A stretch of DNA of 64,000 nucleotides. It comes from Tuctoria greenei (Eukaryota; Streptophyta; Magnoliopsida; Poales; Poaceae). The position numbers and the translations under genes were made by a program. The stretch spans positions 131,166,230 through 131,230,229 of the forward strand of contig JAYESD010000007.1 in assembly GCA_036927565.1 (NCBI GenBank). Direction: 5' to 3'. Below the pieces are notes generated by a model that did not search any database, was not told where the DNA came from, and saw only the letters and a list, made by a program, of their open reading frames with translations. Shown in pieces: positions 45,236 to 56,136 of this stretch; positions within the stretch are counted from its first letter, which is position 1; each line of letters starts with the position of its first letter.

Positions 45236-48200
45236 TCAAAATTCATCAACATCATTGTCATGTGCCTGTGCCCTACTCCTTAAACCAGCCCAACGATCTT
45301 CCATCGTGGCCTGTTCTAATTTTCGTTTTCGCGTATCATCTGCCTCTACATCTTCAACGTCTTCAACATCTCCAACTAATTGATCGAGTCCTGCACCAAG
45401 CTCGACGATAAAAGTGTCTGGCAACTCTTCTTCTTGGTACACTTCTTCAACGTCTTCGCTATCATGGTAACCATCATCCCCAGAGTATATAGCCGCTCAC
45501 GAGGATTCACCTTATATACCACCCACCAAGCACTGAGCTTCGTGCATGGATAAGGTAGATAATACACTTGTTCAACTTGATGCGCAAGAACAAATGTATC
45601 GTAACCTCGTAGTCGGTCCTTATGTTTCACTTCCACCATTCCAAATTGGTTTTCTCGAGTTCCATGAGTACGATCAAACCAGTCACAGTCAAAGAAGACA
45701 ACTCGAAGGGTCTTATTTCCGGTAAAAGTAAATTCAAGGATTTTGTTAATGATACCATAATAATCGGTTAAATTCCCTTGAGTGTCCATTGCTCTCGTCA
45801 CAACACCGGAATTTGATGTTGCCACAAGAGGATGATGAGCTTCAAAATGATTTGTACGGAATCGGAAGCCATTTACGTCATATCGACCATAGCTTCTAAC
45901 ATTCACCAATCCATAAGATAGCTGCCGCAAATCTTCATGGACATTGTGAGTCCGACACTGTTATAAAAGACAAGAGAATATTACATAATACTTCTTTAAT
46001 AATAGTAATTTATAATACATAGAAGACGAGAGAATATTACATATTCTCGAAACCAAGATAGAAAACTCTGCCCCCCATTTATTCCTTCCTTTCGCATCGC
46101 TTCTACTTGTTTGGCCGTAGGTTGATGCCTATGTGGCCAATATTGTCTGTGGAACTCGCTGAACATGAAAAAACATCTTTTAGAGTACATGTGTAGCAAA
46201 ATATGTAGATTAACATAAACATAGGAGAAACACTTACTCGAAGTATTCCTGCATGCCTTCTATATTCGCGTACATGTAGAGTAAAGCAACAGTCCTTTCC
46301 TGTTCGTATAGCTCGTAGGTCGTGTAGCTACCAACGGTGGCACCTCTCGTTTGAAAAATGGAAAGGTCGCTTAGGGGGGGTGTTTCGTCCACATTGTACC
46401 GCATCGCCGAAGTATTGATATTGTTTTCTTCCGCAAAGTAGATACTTGAAAAGTATCCAACTTCCTTAAGAGCATATGCTTCAGCGATGCACCCTTCCAC
46501 CCTTGCCCTGTTGCCAACCATTGGTTTCAGATATCGTAGCGCTCTTTTAATGTGATACATCCACCTATATTGCACAGGACCGCCAACTTTAGCTTCGAAT
46601 GGAAGATGGATAAGCAGATGTTGCATTGGATTGAAGAAACCCGGTGGAAAATTTTTTTCCATCTTACATAAAAGTATGGGTACCTCCTTCTCTTACTTAT
46701 CCATCATACCGATCTTGATTTCTTTAGCACAAAGTTGTCTATAAAAATAGCTGAGCTCGGCTAAAACCTTCCACACCGCATCATCTAGATAGCCTCGGAA
46801 CATAACAGGTAGGAGTCTTTCCATTATAATGTGATAATCATGACTCTTCAACCCAGTGAGGTTTCCTGTGTTAACATTTACGGCTCGTTTCAGGCTAGCT
46901 GCGTAACCATCTGGGAATTTCAAAGTTTTCATCCATTTCATAACTTCTTTCTTTTCTTTCGATCGAAGACAGAAAGAAGCACGTGGCTTTCCACCACTTT
47001 CAGAGATTTCAAGAGTTGGACGGTGACAAATGTCTGCCAAATCTAGTCTAGCTTTGTAATTGTCTTTCGTTTTGCCAGGCATATCCATGCATGTGCTTAT
47101 GATACTTTCGCTCATATTACGCTCCTGATGCATGACATCAATGTTGTGCATTAGAATCAACGACTTCACATATGGTAGCTCCCAAAGTCCACATATGTGA
47201 GTCCAATTGTGTTCCTCTCCATAACCTACGAAATATCCAGGACGACCTTCATCAGGCACCAGTTTGTCCAACATATCAGAAATTTCTGACCCGTTGAGAC
47301 GCTTCGGTGGTCCTTTAGTGACAACAGTGTTCTTTCGAAAGACATGCCTCTGCTGCCTAAATATATGATTCGAGGGCAGCCAACGTCTGTGACAATCGAA
47401 GTAAGATATTTTGCCTCCATGAGTTAGTCGAAAGCAATCCGTGTCTGAAGCACATATCGGACACGTCAGATGACCGTGAGTGCTCCATCCGGAAAACATG
47501 CCGTATGCCGGCAAATCATGGACGGACCACAAATAAGCAGCTCGAAGGTTGAATTTCTGCTTCTTGTAACTGTCATACGCTTCGACTCCTGTCCACAAGA
47601 CTTTCAATTCTTCGATCAGCGGTTTTAACATCACGTTGAGACGTGACCCGGGATGATCAGGTCCAGGTACAATGAGGCTGAGAAACATGAACTCGTTCCT
47701 CGTACAAAAAGCAGGTAGCAGGTTGTACGGAATGACAAAGACAGGCCAACATGAGTATGGCGTGGCATTCGTACTGAACGGTGAGAATGCGTCTGTCGCT
47801 AATCCGATGCGAACATTCCTCGCATCACGATAAAAGTCTGGATCGAAACGGTCTAGCGCCTTCCATGCATCACCGTCGGACGGATGCGTCAAGAATTCTT
47901 TGTTCTCACGTTTACCTTCTTTGTGCCATCTCATGTGTCTTGCGGTTCTTTTTGAAAGAAACATCCGCTTCAACCGAGGTGTCACAGGCAAGTAACGAAG
48001 CTGCTTATATGCGACATCTGTCATCACATTATCGCCATCGTCATTAACAACTTCGACATACCTCGATTTACCACATTTCAAGCACATCTTCTCATTGGCG
48101 TGCTCTTTCCAGAATAGCATGCAGTTGTCTGGGCACACATCAATTTTCTCATACTTCATACCGAGACCAGATATCTTGATCTTTGACTGATACATATCTG

Positions 48201-48743
48201 GTGGCGCTTTGTGAGGTTGTGGAAGGATATCGCAGATCAATTTCATGAGATCATTGTAGGAGTTGATGGAAAAAAGTACTTGGACTTAATTGCCATAAAT
48301 CTGGTCAAGAAAGCAAGTACGGTCACAGCCGTGTGTTCATGCAACGACTCTTGTGATTTCTTCAGCTCCTCGAAGAACTTCTCTGCCTCATTTGTAAGAG
48401 GATCCTCCACTTCAAGAGCTTCTAACATCTCATCCATCCTATCAACCTCTGTTATATCATCATCCTCGTCCACTTCGGCTATGACTCGAGAATTAGTCTC
48501 GCCGTGGAAGGTCCACACTTCATATTGTGGAGTGAAACCGTTTCGACATAAGTGAAACGAAAGCTCCAATCTTCTCAAAAACATAGTGTTCCGACATTTT
48601 GTACATGGGCACCGCACCATATCTTCCGTTGACAACGAAAATGCTCGATCCAAAAATTGATCTAACTTGATAAACCACTCATCGGAGTGACCACCATTTC
48701 TGCTCTTCCAGCCAGTATACATCCAACTGCGGTCTTCACCCAT
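45236..48743 (-). pseudogene. CACTA L Tnp2-type transposase, nearly intact
   Basis: Start MGEDRSWMYTGWKSRNGGHS at 48743 gives the transposase-associated domain (CPCTKCRN zinc-like site). At about 48270 an A/T homopolymer frameshift leads to the Transposase_21 core (48246-46693): WKEHANEKMCLKCGKSRY, ARNVRIGLATDAFSPFS and PGKTKDNYKARLDLADICHRP, with catalytic-type acidic residues in the core. A single TAA (46693-46695) precedes the DUF4218 part (46662-46234), which ends at a GTAAGT donor. Exons near 46178-46059 and 45960 down to about 45460 carry the rest and DUF4216 (FDCDWFDRTHGTRENQFG, WWVVYKVNPRERL). A second frameshift near 45460 precedes the acidic tail ending VDEF. The protein would cut and join element ends in the nucleus. 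Confidence 0.9.
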
Positions 48744-49130
48744 GTTTGACTCTGTAGTTTAATGCGAAAGAAATTGTCGTTAATGTATTGTTGTGTTATG
48801 TCACGGCCCTACAACCTAGGCAGATAGATCCTAAACCCACCCAAGAGTGACCGAGCGGAGCGTGCTCATGACAAGACGCGTGATCCGGATTCGAACGAAA
48901 TTTTGGCAGCATAACCCCGCTGTTCTCCACTGCACGCCCAAAAATAGTGCAGCAGAGAACAACAGGGTTACGCCACCGAAATCTCGTCCAAATCCGGACC
49001 CGCGTCTCGTCACAAGCCACGCCCCCTCGGTCACTCCGAGGCTGTCCAAAAAGGGACAATTCCGAACCTGCACATCTCACATGCCAATGGCATGTGAGAC
49101 GTGCCGATCCGAAACGGGTAATCAATTGCT
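48744..49130. repeat. Foldback hairpin in CACTA L leader
   Basis: Arms 48846-48934 and 48947-49035 are inverted copies (AGTGACCGAG...GTTCTC...TGCAC against GTGCAG...GAGAAC...CTCGGTCACT), about 80 percent complementary with a 12-base loop. A second perfect palindrome TCTCACATGCC/GGCATGTGAGA is at 49075-49099. It lies just upstream of the Tnp2 start, in what would be the leader or first intron. Confidence 0.75.
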
Positions 49131-49242
49131 ATAGGTTACGTTGCTCATGCATTTATAAATCATTTACGAATGAGGAAAGAGAACGAGAGTGAGGAGAAAA
49201 GTGGGTCAGAGTTGAAAGTTTCATAGTCAGGGCTGTTCACGA

Positions 49243-49545
49243 TAATTGTGTTCGGCATGGCGTCGTGGCCTTCATGGTCGTGGGACTTCTTGCAGTTGCA
49301 GTCGTGGCGAGCCGAGCGGCTCCTGGGACCTGCAGACCAACTACGCCAACTGGGTCGCCTCCAAGAGGTTCCTCCCCGGTGATCAGATCGGTGGGTACCT
49401 GTACGGCCACCAGCCCTCGCTCCCGGAGCCTCTCCTCCGTTGCCGTCCACGCCTTCCGGAGGATCCTCTGCCGCTACCAAGACCACCGCCATCGGCTTCG
49501 GTCTCGCCGCTGTCATGCTCGCCGCAGGCGATATGGCGTAGAATA
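49243..49545 (+). pseudogene. Captured gene fragment in CACTA L, phytocyanin-like?
   Basis: A GC-rich stretch on the strand opposite the transposase genes, in three adjoining frames. The first gives AFMVVGLLAVAVVASRAA, like a signal peptide. The second (after a shift) gives DLQTNYANWVASKRFLPGDQ, resembling the cupredoxin part of plant phytocyanins. The third (near 49455-49545) gives TKTTAIGFGLAAVMLAAGDM before a stop, like a GPI-anchor tail. Order and orientation fit one captured gene decayed by frameshifts. The identity is tentative; another small membrane protein is possible. Confidence 0.45.
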
Positions 49546-49591
49546 TCTCCTCTCTCTTTTGATATTTCTTCTGATACATTATCGTTTTAAC

Positions 49592-49925
49592 CCGCTTATG
49601 TATATATATATATATACACATTTATATTTATATATTTATATATATAAAGAATATTAAACATGCTAAAAGAAATATAACAATTAATCAAAATTTGAACATT
49701 TAATAACTTAATTCAATAACGATAAGCAGCAATGAACATAAACATTAAGAATACTAAAGCAAAACATAAGCATGCTTAACATCTACATAATCAATAACAT
49801 TATCAACAAATTTGCATAACCAACATCATTAACAACTAAGCATAATTAACATCAAGATCGAGCAACAATTTCTACTCATTCGATCAACAATCATTCGAAG
49901 ATTGAACAATCCATATGAAGGCAAT
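49592..49925. other. AT microsatellite and A-rich spacer
   Basis: A (TA)n-type run at about 49592-49650 (TATATATATACACA, TATATTTATATA) followed by 270 bases of A-rich DNA with no gene. It looks like an intron or spacer of CACTA L. Confidence 0.6.
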
Positions 49926-50820
49926 TATTTGCGACGGCCAGTTAAATTGCGACGGCTCGGGGGCGCGGCTAGCGGCTAGCGGCGGGGCCGGCGGGCCGGG
50001 GGCGCAGGGGCGGCGGGGGGCTGGGGGCGGTGGGCGCGCTGGGGGCGGCGGGGTCGGGGCGCGGCGGGCCGATGGCGAAGGTGCGGCGGGGCCGGGGGCG
50101 CAGGGGCGGCGGGGGGCCAGGGGCGGTGGGCGCGCTGGGGGCGGCGGTGTCGGGGCGCGGCGGCGGTGGGGAATTGTAAATGAAGAGTCGGGGCCGGAGG
50201 GTCCCGATATTAGACTTAGTTTGCGACGGCCTATTACATGGCATCGTTCCCATACATACACACACTCAAGTTCTTTCGCCGTATGCATAAAACTGCACTA
50301 GCAAATGCCCTTTTTATTACATCTTCTATAATTAAGTGATTCAATCCTTAAATAAACTATACAAGCTATTCTAAGCTACTATAGCTAATTGGTACTACCT
50401 CTTAACAAAATTGCTAGCTACATCTGAAAAAAACCCTAAAACAGGGGGGAGTAGCCCTGACCTCAAGGTCGGGGGCGCGGCGGTCCGGTCGGGGGCGCAG
50501 CGGTCCGGGCCGGCGGCGGCGACGCCGGTGGCGCGATGGGCCGGAGGCGGAGGCAGGCGGGCCGGAGGCGGAGGCAGGCGACGACGGTGGGGGCCGAGGG
50601 CGGCGGGCGCAGAGGCGGGCGCGGAGGCGGGGCCGAGGGCGGCGGGCGCGGAGGCGGGCGCGGAGGCGGGGCCGAGGGCGGCGGGCCGGCGGCGGAGCCG
50701 GGGGCGCGGCGGCGGGGGCGCGGCAGGGTGGCGGGGGCGCGGCGGCGGGGGCGGGGGTGCGGCGGCGGGGTGTTATGAGGAAAATGAAGAGTCGGGGTGG
50801 AGCGTCCCGATATAAGCCCT
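49926..50820. repeat. Duplicated GC-rich G-run blocks in CACTA L
   Basis: Block 1 (about 49940-50195) holds two tandem copies of a roughly 107-base unit (GGGCCGGGGGCGCAGGGGCGGC...GGGGTCGGGGCGCGGCGG). Block 2 (about 50460-50775) has similar runs of GAGGCGGGCGCGGAGGCGGG. Both end in GAAGAGTCGGGG...GTCCCGATAT followed by TTTGCGACGGCC, so the blocks are diverged copies of one end-proximal module. Large frames in it are composition artefacts. On the transcribed strand it is C-rich leader sequence. Confidence 0.7.
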
Positions 50821-51126
50821 AATTTGCGACGGCCGGATTAATTGCGACGGCCTCGACTTACGGCTGTCGCAATTAAATCCTATTTGCGACGGCCGTTTGA
50901 CCGGCCATCGCAAATAAGGGTTTATTTGCGACGGCTCCGTTATTTGCGACGGTCCTAGGGTTGGCCGTCGCAAATAACCACTTATTTGCGACGGCCAGTC
51001 CGAAAGCCGTCGCAAATAACCTCTTATTCGCGACGGCCATCTTATTTGCGACGGCCAGAGGCGGGCCGTCGCAATTTAAGCTATTTGCGACGGCTGGCCG
51101 TCGCAAATGATCGCTTTTCTGTAGTG
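50821..51126 (+). repeat. Right subterminal palindromes of CACTA L
   Basis: TATTTGCGACGGCC and its complement occur about every 30-40 bases up to the terminal CTGTAGTG. Confidence 0.9.
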
Positions 51127-51277
51127 AACCCCAATTAGCATATGAGCAGGACTTGATTGATTCCGCAATCTTCTCCAGTGCAATATTCCGTACAAAAATA
51201 CCTTCATGACAACAAATGTGACACTTATTGCTGAGCCTTGACCAACAGGAAAAGCATGCTTCATGGCCATTTTGGCA
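51127..51277 (-). pseudogene. SINA-like E3 ligase exon, first part (in hAT K)
   Basis: After an acceptor (CTTTCCAG) at 51278 the open frame reads CQNGHEACFSCWSRLSNKCH, then ICCHE and FVRNIALEKIAESIKSCSYA. It holds the second half of a RING (C-NGH--C--C...C--C) followed by the ALEK-AESI motif of seven-in-absentia proteins. It then meets CACTA L at GGGGTT. The first RING Cys pair should be in an earlier exon, which I could not find. It lies downstream of and parallel to the hAT transposase. With the second part it spans about 88 codons without a stop. Confidence 0.84.
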
Positions 51278-52280
51278 CTGGAAAGAAGAAACAAGCTTAA
51301 ATCATTAAATGCAGCAAAAATATAGTCAAATAACATCAATTCAGATGTTGTTTGAAAATTACAGAATATTATTAAATAGAAGAGGAAATTGTCCTTACTA
51401 GAAACATTCTCCTAATATACACAAGCTCGGGTATCATTCATGGCCAACTCAAATGCTGGTTTGAAGTAAATTACCATAAGATGCAAGAAATCATATTGTA
51501 ACATCATATATGCACCTAAACAAGATTTCGATCCCAAGTCTGTTCTGTAATTCTGAGGGGGCAAGTAGATAAGAAAGATTCAAACAAATTTTTAGATCAT
51601 TCCCCATTCATGATATGTAAAGGGTCGAAGCAACCCTGTCTCACATCTATTAATCCATCTACATTTATAAACGCATAGTTACACAGTTTGATTAATGATA
51701 GGCAGGAAATGTTGGTCTGACAGACAGGATTGCTTCCTCTTGTCACCCTAAGGAATTGTGGTGAGGGCTGAGGGTAAAGGACATGTCAAGTCAGAGACTG
51801 ACAAGCCTCATTCACTATTAAACATTTTGAAAAGAAAAAAAACTTAGTGGGGATTCAGCACTAAATTAATTTACTCTGTCGCAGTTGCTAGATAATGTAG
51901 ACAAAGGATATGGATGATTTAATTATCCTATCCGATCCGGCCTTTTTAAAAAATGGATCGTATCTGATCCTGGCATACAACAGCATAGGAGACTTACGAT
52001 CCTTCAGGGCATTCGAGTAAGCATTATCTGCAAACTTCTTCAAGAATAATTCCTGCAGTTACATGTGCAATAAAATAAAGTGGATCCCATATTAAAGTTG
52101 AGAAAACACAAAAAAATAACTTGAATGATACCAATATGTGTCTTTATCTTCGTCCTCATCAAAGATACGCCTTCCCTCCAGAGCTTGACCTGCACATGAG
52201 TCGAAATGGTATTAAAATAAAGTTCAGACTGAAAATACAACACTACAAATATATCAAAATTAATTTACTACTTAAATTAC
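51278..52280 (-). other. Spacer of hAT K with short candidate exons
   Basis: Two splice-flanked short frames on the minus strand are possible exons: about 52200-52105 (ALEGRRIFDEDEDKDTYW) and about 52053-51989 (ELFLKKFADNAYSNALKDR, donor GTAAGT). Their family is unknown. The remainder shows no gene. Confidence 0.45.
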
Positions 52281-54209
52281 CTTCATCCTCAGGACTAAAT
52301 CCTATGAACCAATCTTTAGAGCAAATCAAAGCTTCAAGAGTTTTGGAGCAAGTGATGTTCTCTCTTTTCCAAGAATCCTTCCAGCACTACTAAATGCAGA
52401 TTCTAAGGACACCGTGCTAACAGGAATGCCCAAAAATTCTCTAGCCATTTTAGACATGATTGAATATACATCTGAATTCTTTTTCCACCATGCCAAGATA
52501 TCAAAGTTCTCTTCTCCACAGATTTGTACTCTAGGATCCTCAAGATACTTGTCTAGATCTGATCGTTGGGATCCAGAATCAAGTCTTTCCGATGCAAACT
52601 GAGCAAAAGCTTACTCGACTAGCCTTTTACCTAAAAGTGGACCTCTCAACAGAACAGAACCAGAACCACTGGCAGTCATATTTTGATCAAATGGAGTATT
52701 CAAATGCATATTGTCCCTCCTCATAACCTTCTCATATTCCTCATAAAATTTGTTAATAGTTGATTTTAGAGCCTTCAAACTGTCTTCAACATTTTCATTA
52801 ATAGTGTGAAAATAGAACCTAAGAAATGCCATTTTAAAGGTAGGATCAAACACAACAGCTAGTAGTAGAACTAAATTAGGCCGAGCCCAATATTTTTCAA
52901 ACTTGACATACATTGCATTAGCCATTTCATTTAAAAGCTCATCCGAGTTCCATGATTCATCTAGCAATATATCTCTGATTGCTAAAACCATCCTCAAAAA
53001 CAAATGTGACGTGGGATGACTATGAGCAGAGAAGACTTTAGTTGCATCACTGAATGCTTGAAGAAAATTATGAAGAGCTTCAACTTTACTCCACTCTTGC
53101 TCCGTTGGAGCAACATGTAACTGCTCATTAGCATATCTATTTAGAGCTACTTTATACTCAAGGGCCTCATGCAACATATCGTATGTCGCATTCCAACGAT
53201 GCGGAACATCCATAGTCATCCCTGCCTTAGTTTTGAGGTCTAATTTGTCTATGATGGAATTGAAAATCTGCATGCGAGAAGGTGTAGATGTCACAACTTT
53301 AATGATATCTCGCACTCTTGATATTGCATGAGGGATGATCTTGACACCTTGTTGAACCATGATATTAAGAACATGTGCTGCACACCGCACATGGAGATGT
53401 TCAGCTTTGAGAAACATCTCACCACCTAAGGCATCATGAATGTCTCTAGCTGCCCTATCATTCACAGTCGCATTGTCTAGTGTGAGTGTGAACACTTTAT
53501 CAGTTAGACCCCACTCCATCAAACAAGGTGTGATGCCATCTTGAACATCATATGATGTGTGTGCAAATGAAATTTGCTTGAATATAAGTATTTTCTTCCA
53601 CAGAATATATTCCCCATCTATAAAGTGTGCTGTAACACATAGGTACCCTAGATTCTGATTAGAAGTCCACAGATCAGCTGTTAAACTAACATGGGAATCG
53701 AACTTTGCAATTACATCAAGCAATTGACGCCTCTCATCCCCATAGACTGAAAGTATATCATCTCGCACACCTTGTCTACCAACTGGTCTAAAAGATGGGT
53801 CACAATAGTTCATCAACTTTTTCCAATATGGGTCATCAGCTTTTCTAAAAGCAATCTCGGCACTAATAAAAAACTTGGCAATTAATGAGAGACAAACATC
53901 AGGATCAAAGATGACCTCCTCTCCCTCACCAGACTTCTGCTTCAAAGTTTTCAAGAATTTTGTCCTGTCCTCTAGTGGAATTTCTAGACAATGTTGTGCA
54001 ATATGCCTATTTAAGTGACTTGTTCCCTTTCCAGATTCATTAGACAAATGCATCTTGCAATAATTGCATATTGCTTTAGTTTTGCCATCAACTAATTCAG
54101 TTTCAAAGAATTTCCAAACATAAGCTCTTTTTTTAGAAGAGCGACTTGACTGGTCTGCTGTCTCACGACTATCAGCTACTCCCTCAAACACTGAAATAAC
54201 CCTCTCCAT
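52281..54209 (-). pseudogene. hAT transposase with internal stop
   Basis: Start MERVISVFEGVADSRETADQ at 54209. A BED zinc finger follows (CNYCKMHLSNESGKGTSHLNRH, about 54080-54000), then the RNase-H-like core with HVSLTADLWTSNQN and TLDNATVND (acidic residues), the Leu-rich insertion, and VPHRWNATYDMLHEA. TAA at 52611-52613 ends the long frame. The same frame then carries LDKYLEDPRVQICGEENFD and SKMAREFLGIPVSTVSLES, the C-terminal dimerisation domain. A frameshift near 52345 and a donor at 52280 follow. Loss of dimerisation by the stop would disable it unless read through. It cuts hAT ends in the nucleus. Confidence 0.92.
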
Positions 54210-55626
54210 AGAATATATTTCAAACTGAATGTTTTATGTGAAAGCACCTATAAATGTAAATACCAAAACAATACTAAAAATCAAGGATATAAATATAAAT
54301 AAAACAATAGTCATGTGAATACAGCCAGTGCAAACAATAGTCACATGAATACAACTCTGATTCAGACAGGAACTAGCAAACAAATGATGTATAAAAACCA
54401 AGTGAACTAGCAAAGTAATGGTGAACTCGGGAGAATTGTTGTTGACCAAGCTACAGCAAATTAACCTTGTAGTTTAGTTACGGGTAAATCCAACTTCATT
54501 ATTGTAGTTTAGTTACGGGCAAATTAACAATGTACATAAACAACAATACATCATGCATGCCAACTGCATGAACGATAGAGATGGACGACCTGAAGTTTAT
54601 ACTCTGTATACTACTGTAAATCTACTATAGGCTGAAAGTGTCATACTGTTTAATGAAAAAGTAATGGTTCCCAGATGATGTTTTCATGTTTCACAGTTAG
54701 GATTAAACATATTACTTGCAATTGTTGGTTTTTATTACCCAAATTCGAGATGTGCAAGTACAAGAAAGACGCTGCCAGTTTACATGATATATTTTGAAGG
54801 CATTTAGTTTGGTGTTCATATTGTTATTTTTCAAGGCATCGATGCAGCACAGCAGTCTAGTTGATCTAAAGATTCGCGAACTCTACTGAACCATAAATAT
54901 TCACAAATCAAGAACAAAGAATCAAGGATCGAGAGGGGGGTACAAGTACAATACCTAGCAGCGTATAGATTTATTGAACCACTCAGTCTACTGAACTAGT
55001 TGATCTACTGAACTAATCAGTCTAGCAGCACAGCAGTCCAGTTGATCTACTGAACCATAAATTTAACTAATCAAGAACAGAGATCGAGAGGGGGGTACAA
55101 CACCTGGCACTGTAGAAGAAGTCTGCCACGAGGATGCCTCTGCTGGCTGCTGTACGAGAGCCACGATACCGCCACCGAGTGGCGGCCGCCGCTCGTCGAG
55201 ATCTGGAGGCAAGGAATATCTGCGGCGATGAGATCTGGAGGCACGTCGCCTTTCTTTCTTGTCGAGACGAGATCAGCGGCTGCGGGAAGATCTGGGGGGG
55301 GGGGGGGGAGAGGTCAACGCCGGCACGCCGCCTTTCTTGCTTGGACGCCGGAGGGTGGAGACGAGCTGAGAAGTGCGTCTTGCGGGAAGGACCAAAGGAT
55401 CCACGGGTTCATTCGTAACCCTAGTGCTATCGACAATGGATTGAGATCCACGGGCTCGGCCCTTTTCTATTAAACGGGCTGTAACTAAAATCCTATCCCT
55501 TTTAAACACGATCCGGCCCGATCCAATCCTTTTGTTTTCAAAGTCCATACTGATCCTAATCCATTCAGCCCAACTGATAGGAAGCCCTTTCGGCCCTTAG
55601 ACACATACGGCCCATTTGCAGGCCTA
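54210..55626 (-). other. hAT K 5' leader and TIR-proximal region
   Basis: No gene is evident. A GC-rich stretch at 55120-55430 probably holds the promoter and first exon of the transposase on the minus strand. It includes a run of 15 G at 55294-55308. The last 200 bases have GGCCC/GGGCC motifs like the left end. TTGATCTACTGAACCA-type direct repeats lie at 54850-55060. Confidence 0.55.
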
Positions 55627-56136
55627 CCTAACATAGGACTCACACTCCACATACCCGTCGCCCAACCCAAGTCTACAAAAGATACAAGTGCGATGAATCG
55701 ACATTCATTAACTTAGAAACATCATTCTCTTTACACATACCTCCCATGCAGTACACCTCCACCGGCTTTGTACGCCGCACCAACATCCAACGGCGCTCTT
55801 ACAAAATCCGCCTCATCTCCATGATTTTTCCTGAAGCACTCAACATATTTCGCGTGCGAGGATACAATGAGTTCATGAGTAGATGTAATAAAAGGTAAAA
55901 TGACTTGGATAAATCATACTTACCACTTTTTGCGTTGCTGCCTCATCACACAATTGCTCCAAGTTATTTGGGTCTGGACCTCTATGCCCCTTAAGGTAAA
56001 CCTCAAAAAATCTAGGAGCGATACCAGTTTCAGCATGCTCCAATAACAAAATTTGAAGTTTAATCAATACAATTATTTGAAGCAATCTAAGTATGATTTT
56101 AAGAATTCATACCATTCTTTGTTCCATCCGCACATG
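55627..56136 (-). pseudogene. CACTA J PF03004 gene, exons between K and M
   Basis: The exon joined to 40315 by removal of K reads LGDGYVECESYVRRW. Upstream an exon at about 56060-55923 reads HAETGIAPRFFEVYLKGHRG and DPNNLEQLCDEAATQKV, a conserved PF03004 block. The exon at 56136-56115 (RMEQRM, donor GTATGA) is interrupted by solo LTR M. Confidence 0.75.

Larger units (their letters stand above)
41779..51126. mobile_element. CACTA element L (9.35 kb), nearly intact
   Basis: Left end CACTACAGGAATCC at 41779, right end CTTTTCTGTAGTG at 51126, flanked by AAC at 41776-41778 and 51127-51129. Subterminal regions (41790-42245 and 50820-51115) are packed with TTTGCGACGGCC/GGCCGTCGCAAA palindromes. 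Two minus-strand genes occupy the body: Tnp2-type (48743-45236) and PF03004-type (45145-42445). Only about four lesions were found in coding exons, so it is the youngest or best-preserved DNA transposon here. It inserted in the SINA-like exon of hAT K. Confidence 0.96.
40316..55626. mobile_element. hAT transposon K (15.3 kb with insert) carrying SINA-like exons
   Basis: The left end TAGGCCTGACAACGGGCC at 40316 and right end GGCCCATTTGCAGGCCTA at 55626 are inverted TIRs typical of plant hAT. The 8-bp duplication CCTAACAT is exact at 40308-40315 and 55627-55634. K contains a hAT transposase (54209-52281) and SINA-like exons (51277-51127 and 41778-41666), all on the minus strand. Without CACTA L it is about 5.96 kb. 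It inserted in an exon of CACTA J. Confidence 0.95.

Noticed and set aside
49915..50301. Long Gly/Ala/Pro-rich frames on both strands at 49915-50301 and 50411-50815
   Set aside because: Open only because of extreme GC content and tandem repeats; no domain, and frames exist on both strands.
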